Assembly (NCBI GenBank): GCA_938084835.1
Contig: CALKER010000003.1
Location: 186,001-250,000, forward strand
Reading direction: 5' to 3'
From: an uncultured Thermoguttaceae bacterium
GTDB taxonomy: Bacteria; Planctomycetota; Planctomycetia; Pirellulales; Thermoguttaceae
Length of the DNA stretch: 64,000 bases
Shown here: in pieces, positions 39,318 through 48,292 of the stretch
How the letters are laid out: each line of letters opens with the position of its first letter
How positions within the stretch are numbered: the first letter of the stretch is position 1
Position numbers and translations under genes: made by a program
Notes under the pieces: model-generated
What the model was told of the DNA's origin: nothing
Database searches by the model: none
The model's input: only the letters and a program-made list of their open reading frames with translations

Positions 39318-39932
39318 TTACTGGGTACGAATGACGGCCGTGCCAAACCGGTCGCTGGCCCAGAGCTCCATCGGCCCCGACTGCGGCTGGTTTGCGGCAT
39401 GGGCCGACTGATTCCACGGGATCACATATGCAAGGACAATTCCGGTGTTCAGCTCAGCCACGTAGACGGCGGCAGAACTGGGACGAGTTCGGGCGGCTCC
39501 ACCGCGGCGAATATCCAAGTTCCCAGTCACCATCAAAAAGCGGGGATTTTGAGGCACTTGCAGCGGAGGCAGGGGCGGCTGGCCCGCCCGAGCTCGCTGA
39601 GCGTTGACAGCTGCTAGACCCGCATTCTGAAGGTCCACCACTTTCTGCAAGTCGGCCAGAACGTTCGCCTCGAATCGCGCCCGAAAGTCTCGGGTTTGAT
39701 TGGAGGGAACAGCTGCTCGCAAGGTTCCTGTCAAGAAGTCTAGGAAATAAAGGGCCTCCACCCCCTCATCCACCCATCCTGTGGCCACGACGCAATTCTC
39801 CGCCCGATCCGTGGCCACTGCCCGTACGGGTGTGGGCTCCATGACACCTGCAAGGATAAAACCAAGCACAACCCCTAGCCCCAAAATCCCTACAACAGTT
39901 GCCAACCCACCTATGCGATCTAGCTTACCCAT
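39318..39932 (-). CDS. planctomycete conserved exported/membrane-anchored protein
   Basis: 204 residues. One N-terminal hydrophobic helix (GGLATVVGILGLGVVLGFILAGV, about 8-30) is followed by TDRAENCVVATGWVDEGVEALYFLDFLTGTLRAAV. A Gln/Ala-rich helical middle leads to PRFLMVTGNLDIRRGG, AAVYVAELNTGIVLAYVIPWNQ and a terminal FGTAVIRT. I recognise this as a family of exported planctomycete proteins whose repeated strands (ALYFLD..TG.L; AVYVAEL.TG.VLAYVIPW) suggest a beta-sheet fold. No enzyme motif is seen. GGAG lies before the ATG. Function unknown. Confidence 0.82.
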   Translation of the reverse strand: MGKLDRIGGLATVVGILGLGVVLGFILAGVMEPTPVRAVATDRAENCVVATGWVDEGVEALYFLDFLTGTLRAAVPSNQTRDFRARFEANVLADLQKVVDLQNAGLAAVNAQRARAGQPPLPPLQVPQNPRFLMVTGNLDIRRGGAARTRPSSAAVYVAELNTGIVLAYVIPWNQSAHAANQPQSGPMELWASDRFGTAVIRTQ

Positions 39933-40677
39933 GTTCTTTCTCCTCGTACGTTTGCAACTCGCACATTTCTCAGGAACATTAATCTCGGAACCTGCCAGAA
40001 CCCTTCGAGTCAGGGTCCTCCCAAATTTTATGATCCTTCGACACGGTCAATTTGTCGAAGGCAGCTTCCGGCCAATATTATCCAATTTGCCTACATTAAA
40101 GACCCAAACCGCCTAGCTTTAACTTGAAACAAGTGGCCCTCGCTTGTGAAAATACTCCTCGCACTAGCCAGCTCGCTTTCAATACGGGCGGCAAAGTGCC
40201 AAGCACTAACCAAGATTTTGTTGGCCGGCCTTCGCAGAGAAAATTTCGCTTTCTGTTAGGTCAAACCGGCGGATCGCCGGTTCCGCACACAACTGCCGAG
40301 ACTATCCGGGGCAAACCCACGGGCCGATCGACGGGCAGCCCGGAGTAGTTCCAGCTAAGGATTTCCCTGCAGGCTTCCACCCTTGGTAAGCTCGGCCCAG
40401 TGCGCCGAGACACAACCACTACTTCTCACCCCCTATCATATAGCCGCCGCTCGGTAAAGCGGTAGGGCAAGTACGCTGTGGCGAACTTCACTCAATTACC
40501 CCGAGAACACCCAACCTTTACACGCGATCGTGCCGACGTTCCGGGAGCATACGTCCAAGGGCATTCTGCTGGGCTGAATCGTACGGAGGGCTTATCCTTG
40601 TCGCGGGTTGCCCCAGGTTGCGTTGGACGCTTCCGACCGGAAACTGATCCCCAACTGCCCTCCTCCCTACCCCCCTC
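39933..40677. other. gene-free divergent region
   Basis: It lies between the leftward exported protein and the rightward oxidoreductase, so it should hold promoters for both. Overlapping open frames such as 40478-40681 plus and 40492-40686 minus look random. Confidence 0.4.
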
Positions 40678-40706
40678 TTGAATCAAGCGCTAGCACCTTT
40701 TATAAC
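40678..40706 (+). promoter_or_regulatory. candidate sigma-70 promoter for the Gfo/Idh/MocA gene
   Basis: TTGAAT (40678-40683), a 17-base spacer and TATAAC (40701-40706): good matches with ideal spacing. The leader would be about 184 bases, long enough for regulation, but no known riboswitch is seen in it. Confidence 0.5.
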
Positions 40707-40896
40707 CGGCAACACCAAATTCGTGGATCGAAGCAGCAAAATTTCCTGACAGTCATAAGTCACCGTATGGAGGTTGAGCTGAAACATCCCACCGGTGACA
40801 TTAGGGCCGGCTCGGTGGAAACGGAAGAGCTCATGCGGAACGTCGGGTCTGTAAAAATCCTGCGCGAATGTGTTAACCAGCGAAGGAGGGACAACG

Positions 40897-42090
40897 ATGG
40901 ACACGATTAACGTAGCGCTTATCGGCCAAGGGTTCATGGGGAAAGCGCACTCCAACGCTTGGGGCCAGGTTGCCAAGTTCTTTAAGCCGCCAATTCGTCC
41001 GGTAATGCATACTGTATTTGGCGAAAAAGGGGTAGATCCCGATCCGGAAGGTTTTGCCAAAAACTGGGGATGGCAAAATCTTTCCACTGACTGGAAGGCA
41101 ACCGTCACCAGTCCGGAAATCGGCCTTGTGGACATAGTCACTCCGAACTACATGCATGCACCGGTGGCAAAGGAGGCGCTAGCGGCGGGAAAACACGTAG
41201 CATGCGAAAAACCCTTGGCCGGAACATTGCAGGACGCGCGGGAAATGGCCGAGGCCGCCCGTGCTGCAAAGCCACGTGGTGCCAAGACTTTTGTGTGGTT
41301 CAATTATCGCCGATGCCCGGCAGTTGCCCTGGCGCATCGCTTGGTCAAAGAGGGGGCCATCGGCGAAATCCGTCATGTGCGCGCGACTTACCTTCAGGAC
41401 TGGGCTAACGAGGAAGTCCCACTACTGTGGCGATTCGACAGGAAGCTGGCCGGCTCCGGCGCACACGGCGACCTGAACGCCCATATCATCGATATGACGC
41501 GTTTCGTCACCGGCTCGGAAATTGTCGAGGTGGTCGGGGCCATTGCCGAAACATTCATCAAAAAGCGAAAACTCCCCAAAGGTCCCGCAGGCGAAACTCT
41601 CGGCGCTGGCACCGCCGGTGAGGAGTGGGGCGATGTCACAGTGGATGATACCGTCCTCTTCCTGGCTCGATTTGCCAACGGAGCTGTGGCCAGCTTCGAG
41701 GCAGCCAGACAAGCCACAGGCAATCAAAACCGTAATACCTTCGAAATCAATGGAACGAAAGGTGCGCTGAAGTTCGATTTCGAACGAATGAACGAGCTTC
41801 AATATTATGACGCCACTCGTCCGCGGGCGGTCCAAGGTTGGACCACCATTATGTGCACCCATGCACCTGATCATCCATACATTTTTGCCTGGTGGCCCGA
41901 TGCGCACATCATTGGGTACGAACACGGTTTCGTCAATCAGGCGTACGATATTCTCCGCGTTATTGCCGGTCAGGAACCCACAGTACCTATCCCGGATTTC
42001 GAGGATGCTTATCAAACCCAGAGAGTCCTCGAGGCCGCCCTGATTTCCGCAGAACAACGTCGTCCGGTTCCCCTGGACGAGGTCAAATAG
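40897..42090 (+). CDS. Gfo/Idh/MocA family NAD(P)-dependent oxidoreductase
   Basis: 397 residues from the ATG at 40897, which has GGAGGG 7 bases upstream. The Rossmann fold begins INVALIGQGFMGKAHSNAW (G-x-G-x-x-G), then IVTPNYMHAPVAKEALAAGKHVACEKPLAG with the EKP signature. The substrate-binding half has FNYRRCPAVALAHRLV, GSGAHGDLNAHIIDMTRF (His of the catalytic region), FEINGTKGALKFDFERMNEL and GYEHGFVNQAYDIL. These enzymes oxidise, reduce or epimerise sugars and cyclitols through NAD(P). No signal peptide is seen, so it is cytoplasmic. It converges with the RluA-type gene. The substrate is unknown. Confidence 0.94.
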   Translation: MDTINVALIGQGFMGKAHSNAWGQVAKFFKPPIRPVMHTVFGEKGVDPDPEGFAKNWGWQNLSTDWKATVTSPEIGLVDIVTPNYMHAPVAKEALAAGKHVACEKPLAGTLQDAREMAEAARAAKPRGAKTFVWFNYRRCPAVALAHRLVKEGAIGEIRHVRATYLQDWANEEVPLLWRFDRKLAGSGAHGDLNAHIIDMTRFVTGSEIVEVVGAIAETFIKKRKLPKGPAGETLGAGTAGEEWGDVTVDDTVLFLARFANGAVASFEAARQATGNQNRNTFEINGTKGALKFDFERMNELQYYDATRPRAVQGWTTIMCTHAPDHPYIFAWWPDAHIIGYEHGFVNQAYDILRVIAGQEPTVPIPDFEDAYQTQRVLEAALISAEQRRPVPLDEVK

Positions 42091-42482
42091 TACCTGAGAA
42101 AAATCTCGGAAATCCGGCCAAAGAGCCTGGATCGGTACTATTTAGCAAGCTTTTTAGGGGTAGGTAGGAATTTCTGCCCGTGGCCGTCGGCTCCGAGTCT
42201 TAGCGAATTGTTACCTCAGCATTTCGCACGAACGGTGATGGTATTTTGTCCGAAGCTATCCACACCCGTGTTCAATCGGAGCCCGGCGGAAGCCTTTGTT
42301 CCAAAGGAATTCTCCCAGGAATTTGGAATTCGTTTCTACCTTTTTCAGATTCGCTCCACGCGGAGAATCCGGGACTAGCCCCAAGGCTTTCGTCGCCCTG
42401 CCACGGCCGCTCTCGCTCCACGCGAATTGGCACGCCGGACAGGGCGACGTTTTTATTAATGGTCGAGTTACTGGCTCGCGTC
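42091..42482. other. gene-free stretch between convergent genes
   Basis: It lies between the oxidoreductase and the leftward pseudouridine synthase. I see no clear hairpin with a T-run, and open frames are shadows of the synthase gene. Confidence 0.4.
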
Positions 42483-43259
42483 TTACGTGCCAGGCGAGTT
42501 TCTCGTGCTATCGGGCGCGACTGTTTCTTCACAGATCCCCAAATCCGACCAATAAGGCCACAAAGGCGCTACAATTGTCATCGGCAGTTGAGACGCCGGT
42601 TCGATAAAATGAAGCCTCCGCGCGTGAAGCGCTATCGGCCTAAGACGCCAATCTTCGTACTGCGGCCCAAACGGAATCTGAGAGCCATACTGACTATCGC
42701 CTAGGACCGGGTGGCCGCGACTGGCTGCCTGAATTCGAATCTGGTGATACCGCCCCGTTTCTAGCTCGACCTCAAGCCAACTGCCCCACGAAAAATACCG
42801 GAGAACCCGATAACGAAGCACCGCCAGTTGAGCATCGGGTTGGGCTGACGTGGTAATTTCGGCCTGGGGCTGATCGGGAATCTTGCGCACCAAATCATGC
42901 CACAACCCTTCCTCCGGTGATACCCACCCTTGCACACAAACCCAATAAATTTTGCGGACTTGCCGGCGCTCAAACTGTCGCGCCAAACGGCGAGTCGCAC
43001 GACGATTTTTGCCGAAAATCACTACGCCGGTAGCTGGCCGATCCAATCGATGAGGCATGCCTAGATACGCTCCCTGCCGACGATTCCTCCCGGCGGAGGC
43101 ATCTGCCAAGAGGCAGGCCTGCTGCGCCGCAAAATACTCCCGCACGCGCACCTCCAGACAATCAACCCCCGCAGGGGCTTGAGTGAGAATGCCTGCTGGC
43201 TTGTTGATGACCAAAATGTCCTCGTTTTCAAACAGAATAGGAATGTCGCCCAGCGTCAT
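42483..43259 (-). CDS. RluA-family RNA pseudouridine synthase (no S4 domain)
   Basis: 258 residues from the ATG at 43259. The family core is ILFENEDILVINKPAGILTQ, the catalytic loop MPHRLDRPATGVVIFGK (Asp attacks the uridine), RKIYWVCVQGWVSPEEG and LEVELETGRYHQIRIQAASRGHPVLGDSQYG. The N-terminal S4 domain of RluC/RluD is absent, as in RluA and several single-domain members. It isomerises specific uridines in rRNA or tRNA; the site cannot be told. It stands about 150 bases downstream of the metal permease gene on the same strand. The start with AAAGG nearby is plausible, and the frame is open five codons further. Confidence 0.92.
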   Translation of the reverse strand: MTLGDIPILFENEDILVINKPAGILTQAPAGVDCLEVRVREYFAAQQACLLADASAGRNRRQGAYLGMPHRLDRPATGVVIFGKNRRATRRLARQFERRQVRKIYWVCVQGWVSPEEGLWHDLVRKIPDQPQAEITTSAQPDAQLAVLRYRVLRYFSWGSWLEVELETGRYHQIRIQAASRGHPVLGDSQYGSQIPFGPQYEDWRLRPIALHARRLHFIEPASQLPMTIVAPLWPYWSDLGICEETVAPDSTRNSPGT

Positions 43260-43426
43260 AGACCTTTGACACACCGAAGAACCTTGTGCCTCCCCCGTCT
43301 CTTTTTGGCATCCCCCATATTAAAACCTTGGATGGGTGGAGCAACTCCATCACACGCTCACCCATGATGCAGGGAGGTTTTGTTGCTTTCGAAGACCGAT
43401 CAGATCTTCCTTAAGGTGGAATTCGT

Positions 43427-44776
43427 TTAGGGCTCGATCGGATCCTTTGCCGTTGATTGGCCTGTTCCCTCTCCCGCGCGAGGAATGTGCCGGCCGTGTG
43501 GGTCGCTTCGGACATAGCCAAGAGCCGACTCCAACTCTTTGCGGAGGGCCGGGGCGAGGAAATGCTCCACTCGTTCGGCAGAGTCATGGACTCGGGCCGA
43601 CTCGCGCCCCAATTCCAAGACCTGATAAGTCTCCCACAACCTGTGGGCGCGAATGAGCTCGCGAGCGTAACCCCGCCCGGCTGGCAAAAGGATTAAGTTG
43701 TTGCCGGACCACCGTACCAAGCCCCTCGCCTGTAACCACATGAGTGCCATACGATTGATCCACAAGGCCCCCGACCGCTGCTTTATTTCCTCCCAGGCCA
43801 TTCCCTGCGGGCCAAAAGTCTCTTCATGCCGGAAAAGTGTGGAGAGGATATCCTCCCCGGCGATCCGCAACCGGATGGTCCCCAAACGCATTCCCCGCGT
43901 GATGATCCCGTGGTGAGGCGAGAAAAGGGCAGCGGCACAGTAGATGGCCCCAATGACTAGGGTCATGGCTCCGGCGATGTTCACATCCCACCACAGAGCC
44001 AGGAAGAACCCCCCGACAGCCGACACCACACCGAAAAAGCTCCCCAGCAAAATCATGGTACGCAACCGCGGCGTGAGCAGATGTGCGGCGGCCGCCGGCG
44101 CCACAAGCATGGCCACAACCAATATCGAACCGACCTGCTCGAAGGCCGCTACCGTTGTCAGTGCCACAAGGATCATAAGGGCATAATGCAATATCTCTGC
44201 GCGAAACCCAGCCGCCGTGGCAAACGCCGGGTCAAAAGCTGCTACCAAGAGCTCCTTCCAGAAAATAACGACAAACCCCACATTCACCACGAGTACCGGG
44301 ACTAACGTAACCAAGGCCCGCGGAAGTTCAACCCCGGCCACAACGACGACGTTGTCGTCGGCCAGTTCCAACAAACCGCTAAGCACACAATCCGGATCGA
44401 GGTCTACATAAGCAGCGTAAAACTTGATGAGCACCACTCCCAAGGCAAAAAGGGACGTGTACACCACCCCCATGCTTGCATCTTCCGAAACTCCCCCGAT
44501 TCGATGGACAATCTGCGCTAGGGCCGCCGTGAACACTCCCATGAGCACGGCCCCAGTGTACAACGCCGGTAGGGAGAGCGTACCCGAAAACAGATACGCA
44601 AGCACTATTCCCGGCAACACCGCGTGTGCAATGGCATCGCCCAGCAAACTCATTCGCCGGAGAACCAAATACGAACCCACCAGGGCGCAAGCCACGTTAC
44701 TTGCCGCGGCTATCCCAATCACGGTCATCGCCCACTGAAAATTACGATCGGCAATCAACGAGGAGAGGAGTTCCAT
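43427..44776 (-). CDS. ABC-3 family Mn/Zn permease fused to a DtxR/MntR-like domain
   Basis: 449 residues from the ATG at 44776. Residues 1 to about 290 are an ABC-3 type metal permease with about eight membrane helices, including SYLVLRRMSLLGDAIAHAVLPGIVLAYL and a late AAFEQVGSILVVAMLVAPAAAAHLLT. Residues from about 305 on resemble an iron-dependent repressor without its first helices: a winged-helix-like GALWINRMALMWLQARGLVRW, then LIRAHRLWETYQVLELG and VHDSAERVEHFL. The last segment keeps the E-x-x-E-H metal ligands of MntR/DtxR. Such a tail could sense metal and gate transport or recruit DNA. No ATPase or binding-protein gene is nearby, so it is an orphan here. No strong ribosome-binding site. 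Confidence 0.88.
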   Translation of the reverse strand: MELLSSLIADRNFQWAMTVIGIAAASNVACALVGSYLVLRRMSLLGDAIAHAVLPGIVLAYLFSGTLSLPALYTGAVLMGVFTAALAQIVHRIGGVSEDASMGVVYTSLFALGVVLIKFYAAYVDLDPDCVLSGLLELADDNVVVVAGVELPRALVTLVPVLVVNVGFVVIFWKELLVAAFDPAFATAAGFRAEILHYALMILVALTTVAAFEQVGSILVVAMLVAPAAAAHLLTPRLRTMILLGSFFGVVSAVGGFFLALWWDVNIAGAMTLVIGAIYCAAALFSPHHGIITRGMRLGTIRLRIAGEDILSTLFRHEETFGPQGMAWEEIKQRSGALWINRMALMWLQARGLVRWSGNNLILLPAGRGYARELIRAHRLWETYQVLELGRESARVHDSAERVEHFLAPALRKELESALGYVRSDPHGRHIPRAGEGTGQSTAKDPIEP

Positions 44777-46163
44777 AATTTTGGACCGCAAAGTTAGGCT
44801 TCAGGACTGGCCTCTTAATTTGAGTCGGGAATCTTTCGCTCGTCGCTCAAACGACACACTTACCGGCAGCACTTTGGCGAATTTTACTCGCCAAAACCTC
44901 TCCTAAATACACTCCCAGCCCTCAATTGACCCTTTTTTAGGGTCGATAAGTTTCCGCAACGTAATCGGGTAAACCCGTAGCTTACAGCAACAGGTGAACT
45001 AGGCTCGAACCGTGGGCCTCGGTTAAGCCTCACATCTGCTGACAAAACCACCTGGGAGACACCGCCGACCTGAACCTGCGGGCTAGCGACAGCCTCAGCG
45101 ATGAAAAGTCTTGTGCGATTCTTTGGAGTTGCGACATCGCTTAAACACTTCTTGAGGCCGTGGAAGCCTTTCGGTCTCCCCCATCTCGACTTTTCGCCTC
45201 CTCCCAGGACGTCCTCACCTAGCTAATGTGCAAGACGGGCATAAAGCCGCTCTCCTAATCCCGCATCGAGAAAAAAGTCCCTGAAGCTTTTGCGGGATGC
45301 CCATCGAATGGTTTCGCCGTTGAAGATTAACCCAAAAATATTCATTTTTAAGACTTTTTATTTTACTCATTTCGCTTTCCAGCCTTGCAATTTAACGCAG
45401 AATGGCCACGATTAGGGCCTTTTTTGAGCTTGCTCATCACAAAAGCCAAAGATTACGAGGCAACTGGGGATACTTCCAACAATTGCGCGGGATGCTCGGC
45501 CAAAATAACCCCAAGAGCCGCTTCTCGGCAGAGTTATAGCCTGAGTATCAGGTGTTCGGAAATACGTGAGAAGTACTCGGAACCGGAATCCATCCGTTTG
45601 GGAACATATCTTCGGCCCATTGAGAGCGCACGCCTCAGGGCAAACGGAATCCATACGTTTGGGGATGTATCGTCCTTGGCCCGTGGACGAGTCGTGGGAT
45701 TTCCGCGAAAGAACGATGGCCCCGCCAAGTGGGCCGGTCGTGCTTTCGTTGTGCCAGGGGGCAAAATTGCACCCGATAAAACCTTCGCACGATTCATAGT
45801 AAACGGCCACAACCTCCGGGAAACTTTTAGCGCCGATACCCTTCATAGCGGCTCATAGCCGACAAAATACGGGCTTCCTCGCAGGTGCGTGCAGAAATCC
45901 CTTTTGCAATCGGCTGGGGACTAAAGTTCAAAATGAATAGCCCTTTGGACCAGGCATAGTTGCATTCGAATGTGCCCCTCCCAAAAAATAAAGTACAGGA
46001 CACGATCCAATGGCACATATTGACTTACAGGGATTTCTGTTGCGGCTTGAAATCCAGCCACTGCCCCTAATGCCTGAGGGGTAGTTAAAGCTGTGCAGAG
46101 GGTGATCGGGACTCCGGCGGTGTAAGACTGACAATCATTACTATTGCACATGGTCTGGAAGCG
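44777..46163. other. gene-free stretch of 1.39 kb upstream of the metal permease
   Basis: One would expect a metal-binding protein or ATPase gene here, but none is found. Frames at 45385-45858 plus, 45412-45846 minus and 45921-46565 minus overlap each other or the next gene and look non-coding. A two-copy repeat lies at 45584-45671. Confidence 0.45.
45584..45671. repeat. two-copy 27-base direct repeat, period 61
   Basis: Copies at 45584-45610 and 45645-45671 share CGGAATCCAT.CGTTTGGG followed by a less conserved ATATC/GTATC end (23 of 27 positions). The copies fall in different reading frames, so the similarity is not due to a coding repeat. Confidence 0.6.
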
Positions 46164-46952
46164 ATGGACTTCGAGATTTGGGATGCGCATGTTCATCTTT
46201 CGGGAGTTCCGGGCGCCACGCCGGAGGAACGACTCGGGCGGCTTTTGGAATTTGCCGATCGGCTGGGGATCCGCCGGGTGTGTGTTTTCATGGGTTTGCG
46301 GTGGAGTTACGATCCCTCGCCGGAAGAATTTCGTCGCCAAAATGACGAGGTGCTTCGCGCGATTGCCGCATTTCCCCACCGTGCCTTTGGATTTGTCTAT
46401 CTCAATCCAAAACATACCACAGCAAGCCTGGAGGAAATCGAGCGTTGTGTTGTTGAAGGCCCAATGGTGGGAATTAAGCTGTGGGTAGCCGAGCGCTGCC
46501 ATTCGCCCCTGCTTGATCCTATCGTTGCGCGAGCCGTGGAGCTTCAACTCCCTATCTTGCAACATACCTATCTGAAGGCTACCGGTAATCTTCCCGGTGA
46601 ATCAACACCGCAAGATCTGGCGGAGCTGGCTCGCCGCCACCCTCGTGCTTGTTTCATCGCTGCCCATAGTGGCGCGCAATGGGAGGTGGGAATTCGCGCT
46701 TTCAAACCACACCGTAACATTCACGCGGAACTTTGTGGATTTGACCCGACCAATGGTGTCACGGAAATGGCGGTCCGCGAACTAGGTGCGGAACGGGTGA
46801 TCTTCGGAAGCGACGCGGGCGGCCGGAGCTTTGCCTCGCAATTGGCCAAGGTCCTCGACGCGGACATTTCCCCCCACGCCAAGGAACTTATCCTTGGGGG
46901 AAATTTGAAGCGTATCCTCGCTCCGAGCCTCGCCCGGAAAGGCTTCGGTTGA
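46164..46952 (+). CDS. amidohydrolase-2 family metal-dependent hydrolase
   Basis: 262 residues. All usual metal and catalytic positions of the amidohydrolase-2 barrel are present: H9-x-H11 (IWDAHVHLSG), H134 (LPILQHTYLKATGN), H168 (CFIAAHSG) and D217 (VIFGSDAGG). Family members hydrolyse or decarboxylate small cyclic or amide substrates in the cytoplasm. No signal peptide is seen. GGAAG lies 4 bases before the ATG. The next gene on the same strand is a diverged relative that has lost the ligands and gained a Tat signal, so the two may work together. The substrate is unknown. Confidence 0.88.
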   Translation: MDFEIWDAHVHLSGVPGATPEERLGRLLEFADRLGIRRVCVFMGLRWSYDPSPEEFRRQNDEVLRAIAAFPHRAFGFVYLNPKHTTASLEEIERCVVEGPMVGIKLWVAERCHSPLLDPIVARAVELQLPILQHTYLKATGNLPGESTPQDLAELARRHPRACFIAAHSGAQWEVGIRAFKPHRNIHAELCGFDPTNGVTEMAVRELGAERVIFGSDAGGRSFASQLAKVLDADISPHAKELILGGNLKRILAPSLARKGFG

Positions 46953-47143
46953 TAGTCGGCCACAGAAGGAATCTTCCGTGAAGCTCGGAACGTGGACCGT
47001 CTTGCCTATGCCGCGCTTTATCCGCTTGAAAGCCACACGACGCTCCCCCGGACGGCCAGAGGACCAAAGATCATCGCTGCCTGGCAATCTCAGGACAAGC
47101 ATAAGGCTCGGTAATTCGGAGCTCGCAAAGACGGGACCACATC

Positions 47144-48142
47144 ATGGCAAATCACTCTTGCAGTAAAGAATCGCTGACGTCAGTGCTTCAGCGAAAAGCG
47201 GATAGGCAAGCAGCAAATGTCCCCAAGGGCCCGCTCGTAGCCCGGCGAGAGTTTGTGTCCTCCGGGTCAGGTACCGTGGGTTTTACGTTGGCAGCCGCCA
47301 TTTCGCCTGGGCTATCGGCTGGCATCCTGTCCCAGCCGCAATCCGAGATTCCCGTGCCGGAACTTTCCCTTCCCATTGTGGACACAAACGTTTATCTGTC
47401 AAGCTGGCCCTTCCGGCTGCTCCCCGAGGCAGAACCAGCCCGACTTGTGGAAAAGCTCCGCGCTTATCGGGTGGTACAGGCTTGGGCGGGCAACTTCGAT
47501 GCCTTGCTTCATCGCGATCTCGCGGCAGTAAATACCCGCTTGGTGCGCTCCTGCCGCGCTACCGGCGGATTTCTTCTCCCATTTCCAGCAATAAACCCTA
47601 AACTCCCCAATTGGCAGGAGGATCTCCGGCAGGTTGTTGAAGAATTTGCTGCGCCGGGAATCCGGCTCCATCCCGACTACCATGGTTATTCGTTGGACGA
47701 CGCCGATTTTATCGAACTTTTGGGCCAAGCGGCTGAGCACCGCCTCATTGTCCAGCTTGCGCTCATGGCAGAAGATGAACGAACAGTACATCCTGCGGTG
47801 AAAGTCCCCTCTGTGGATCCCAAACCGCTTGTCGACATCATCCCGGGCATCCGTGGGCTGAGGTGTGTGCTTCTGAATGCCCAACGAGTGACGCCTTTAC
47901 CACTTCTTGCCAAGATCGTTGCCTCAGGAACCGTGTATGTCGACATATCCTGGCAGGAAGGAGTGGGAGGCGTCGCCAATCTGCTGAGCTATGTACCGGC
48001 CGAGCGGGTGATCTTTGGATCGTACTTCCCGCGCTTTTACTTCCTCAGCGCTGTGCTTAAACTCCTTGAGTCGGCGATTTCGGGGGAAGCACTGGCCAAC
48101 ATTATCCACAAAAATGCCCTTTCGCTTCTGGAACAAAGATAG
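47144..48142 (+). CDS. Tat-exported amidohydrolase-like protein lacking the metal ligands
   Basis: 332 residues. The N-terminus carries a twin-arginine signal (VARREFVSSGSGTVGFTLAAAISPG, about 32-56) after an unusually long polar start. The barrel begins LSLPIVDTNVYLSSWPFR. The position of H-x-H in active relatives is N82-x-Y84 here, and the final Asp (FGSDxx) is replaced in VIFGSYFPRFYF. It is therefore unlikely to bind the usual metals and may be a binding protein or use other chemistry. The DTNVxLSxWPFR pattern recurs in planctomycete exported relatives, as I recall. It lies 191 bases after the intact amidohydrolase. Confidence 0.82.
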   Translation: MANHSCSKESLTSVLQRKADRQAANVPKGPLVARREFVSSGSGTVGFTLAAAISPGLSAGILSQPQSEIPVPELSLPIVDTNVYLSSWPFRLLPEAEPARLVEKLRAYRVVQAWAGNFDALLHRDLAAVNTRLVRSCRATGGFLLPFPAINPKLPNWQEDLRQVVEEFAAPGIRLHPDYHGYSLDDADFIELLGQAAEHRLIVQLALMAEDERTVHPAVKVPSVDPKPLVDIIPGIRGLRCVLLNAQRVTPLPLLAKIVASGTVYVDISWQEGVGGVANLLSYVPAERVIFGSYFPRFYFLSAVLKLLESAISGEALANIIHKNALSLLEQR

Positions 48143-48181
48143 TTTAGTCTCGGCTTATTCCGCCGCATCAGCTTTGGACTT

Positions 48182-48201
48182 TTGTCTAATGTTGTCTAAT
48201 G
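48182..48201. repeat. perfect 10-base tandem duplication
   Basis: TTGTCTAATG occurs twice without a gap in the short space between convergent genes. Confidence 0.8.
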
Positions 48202-48292
48202 GAACCTCACCTCTTCTTACGACGCGCGAAATTTTTCCGCGCAGAACTGAAAACGACAGCACCTCCTGACCTTCCCCTTCATCGCAATCAAG

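Noticed and set aside
45385..45858. Overlapping frames on both strands upstream of the metal permease
   Set aside because: They overlap each other and contain a DNA repeat whose copies fall in different frames, which argues against coding.
45921..46565. Leftward frame whose end contains a plausible 75-residue protein (from about 46151)
   Set aside because: Most of it is antisense to the amidohydrolase gene, there is no ribosome-binding site, and codon use is not distinctive.
46956..47113. Short frame between the two amidohydrolase-like genes (contains LAYAALYPLESH)
   Set aside because: No start codon with a ribosome-binding site; the likeness to protein may be chance or a relic.
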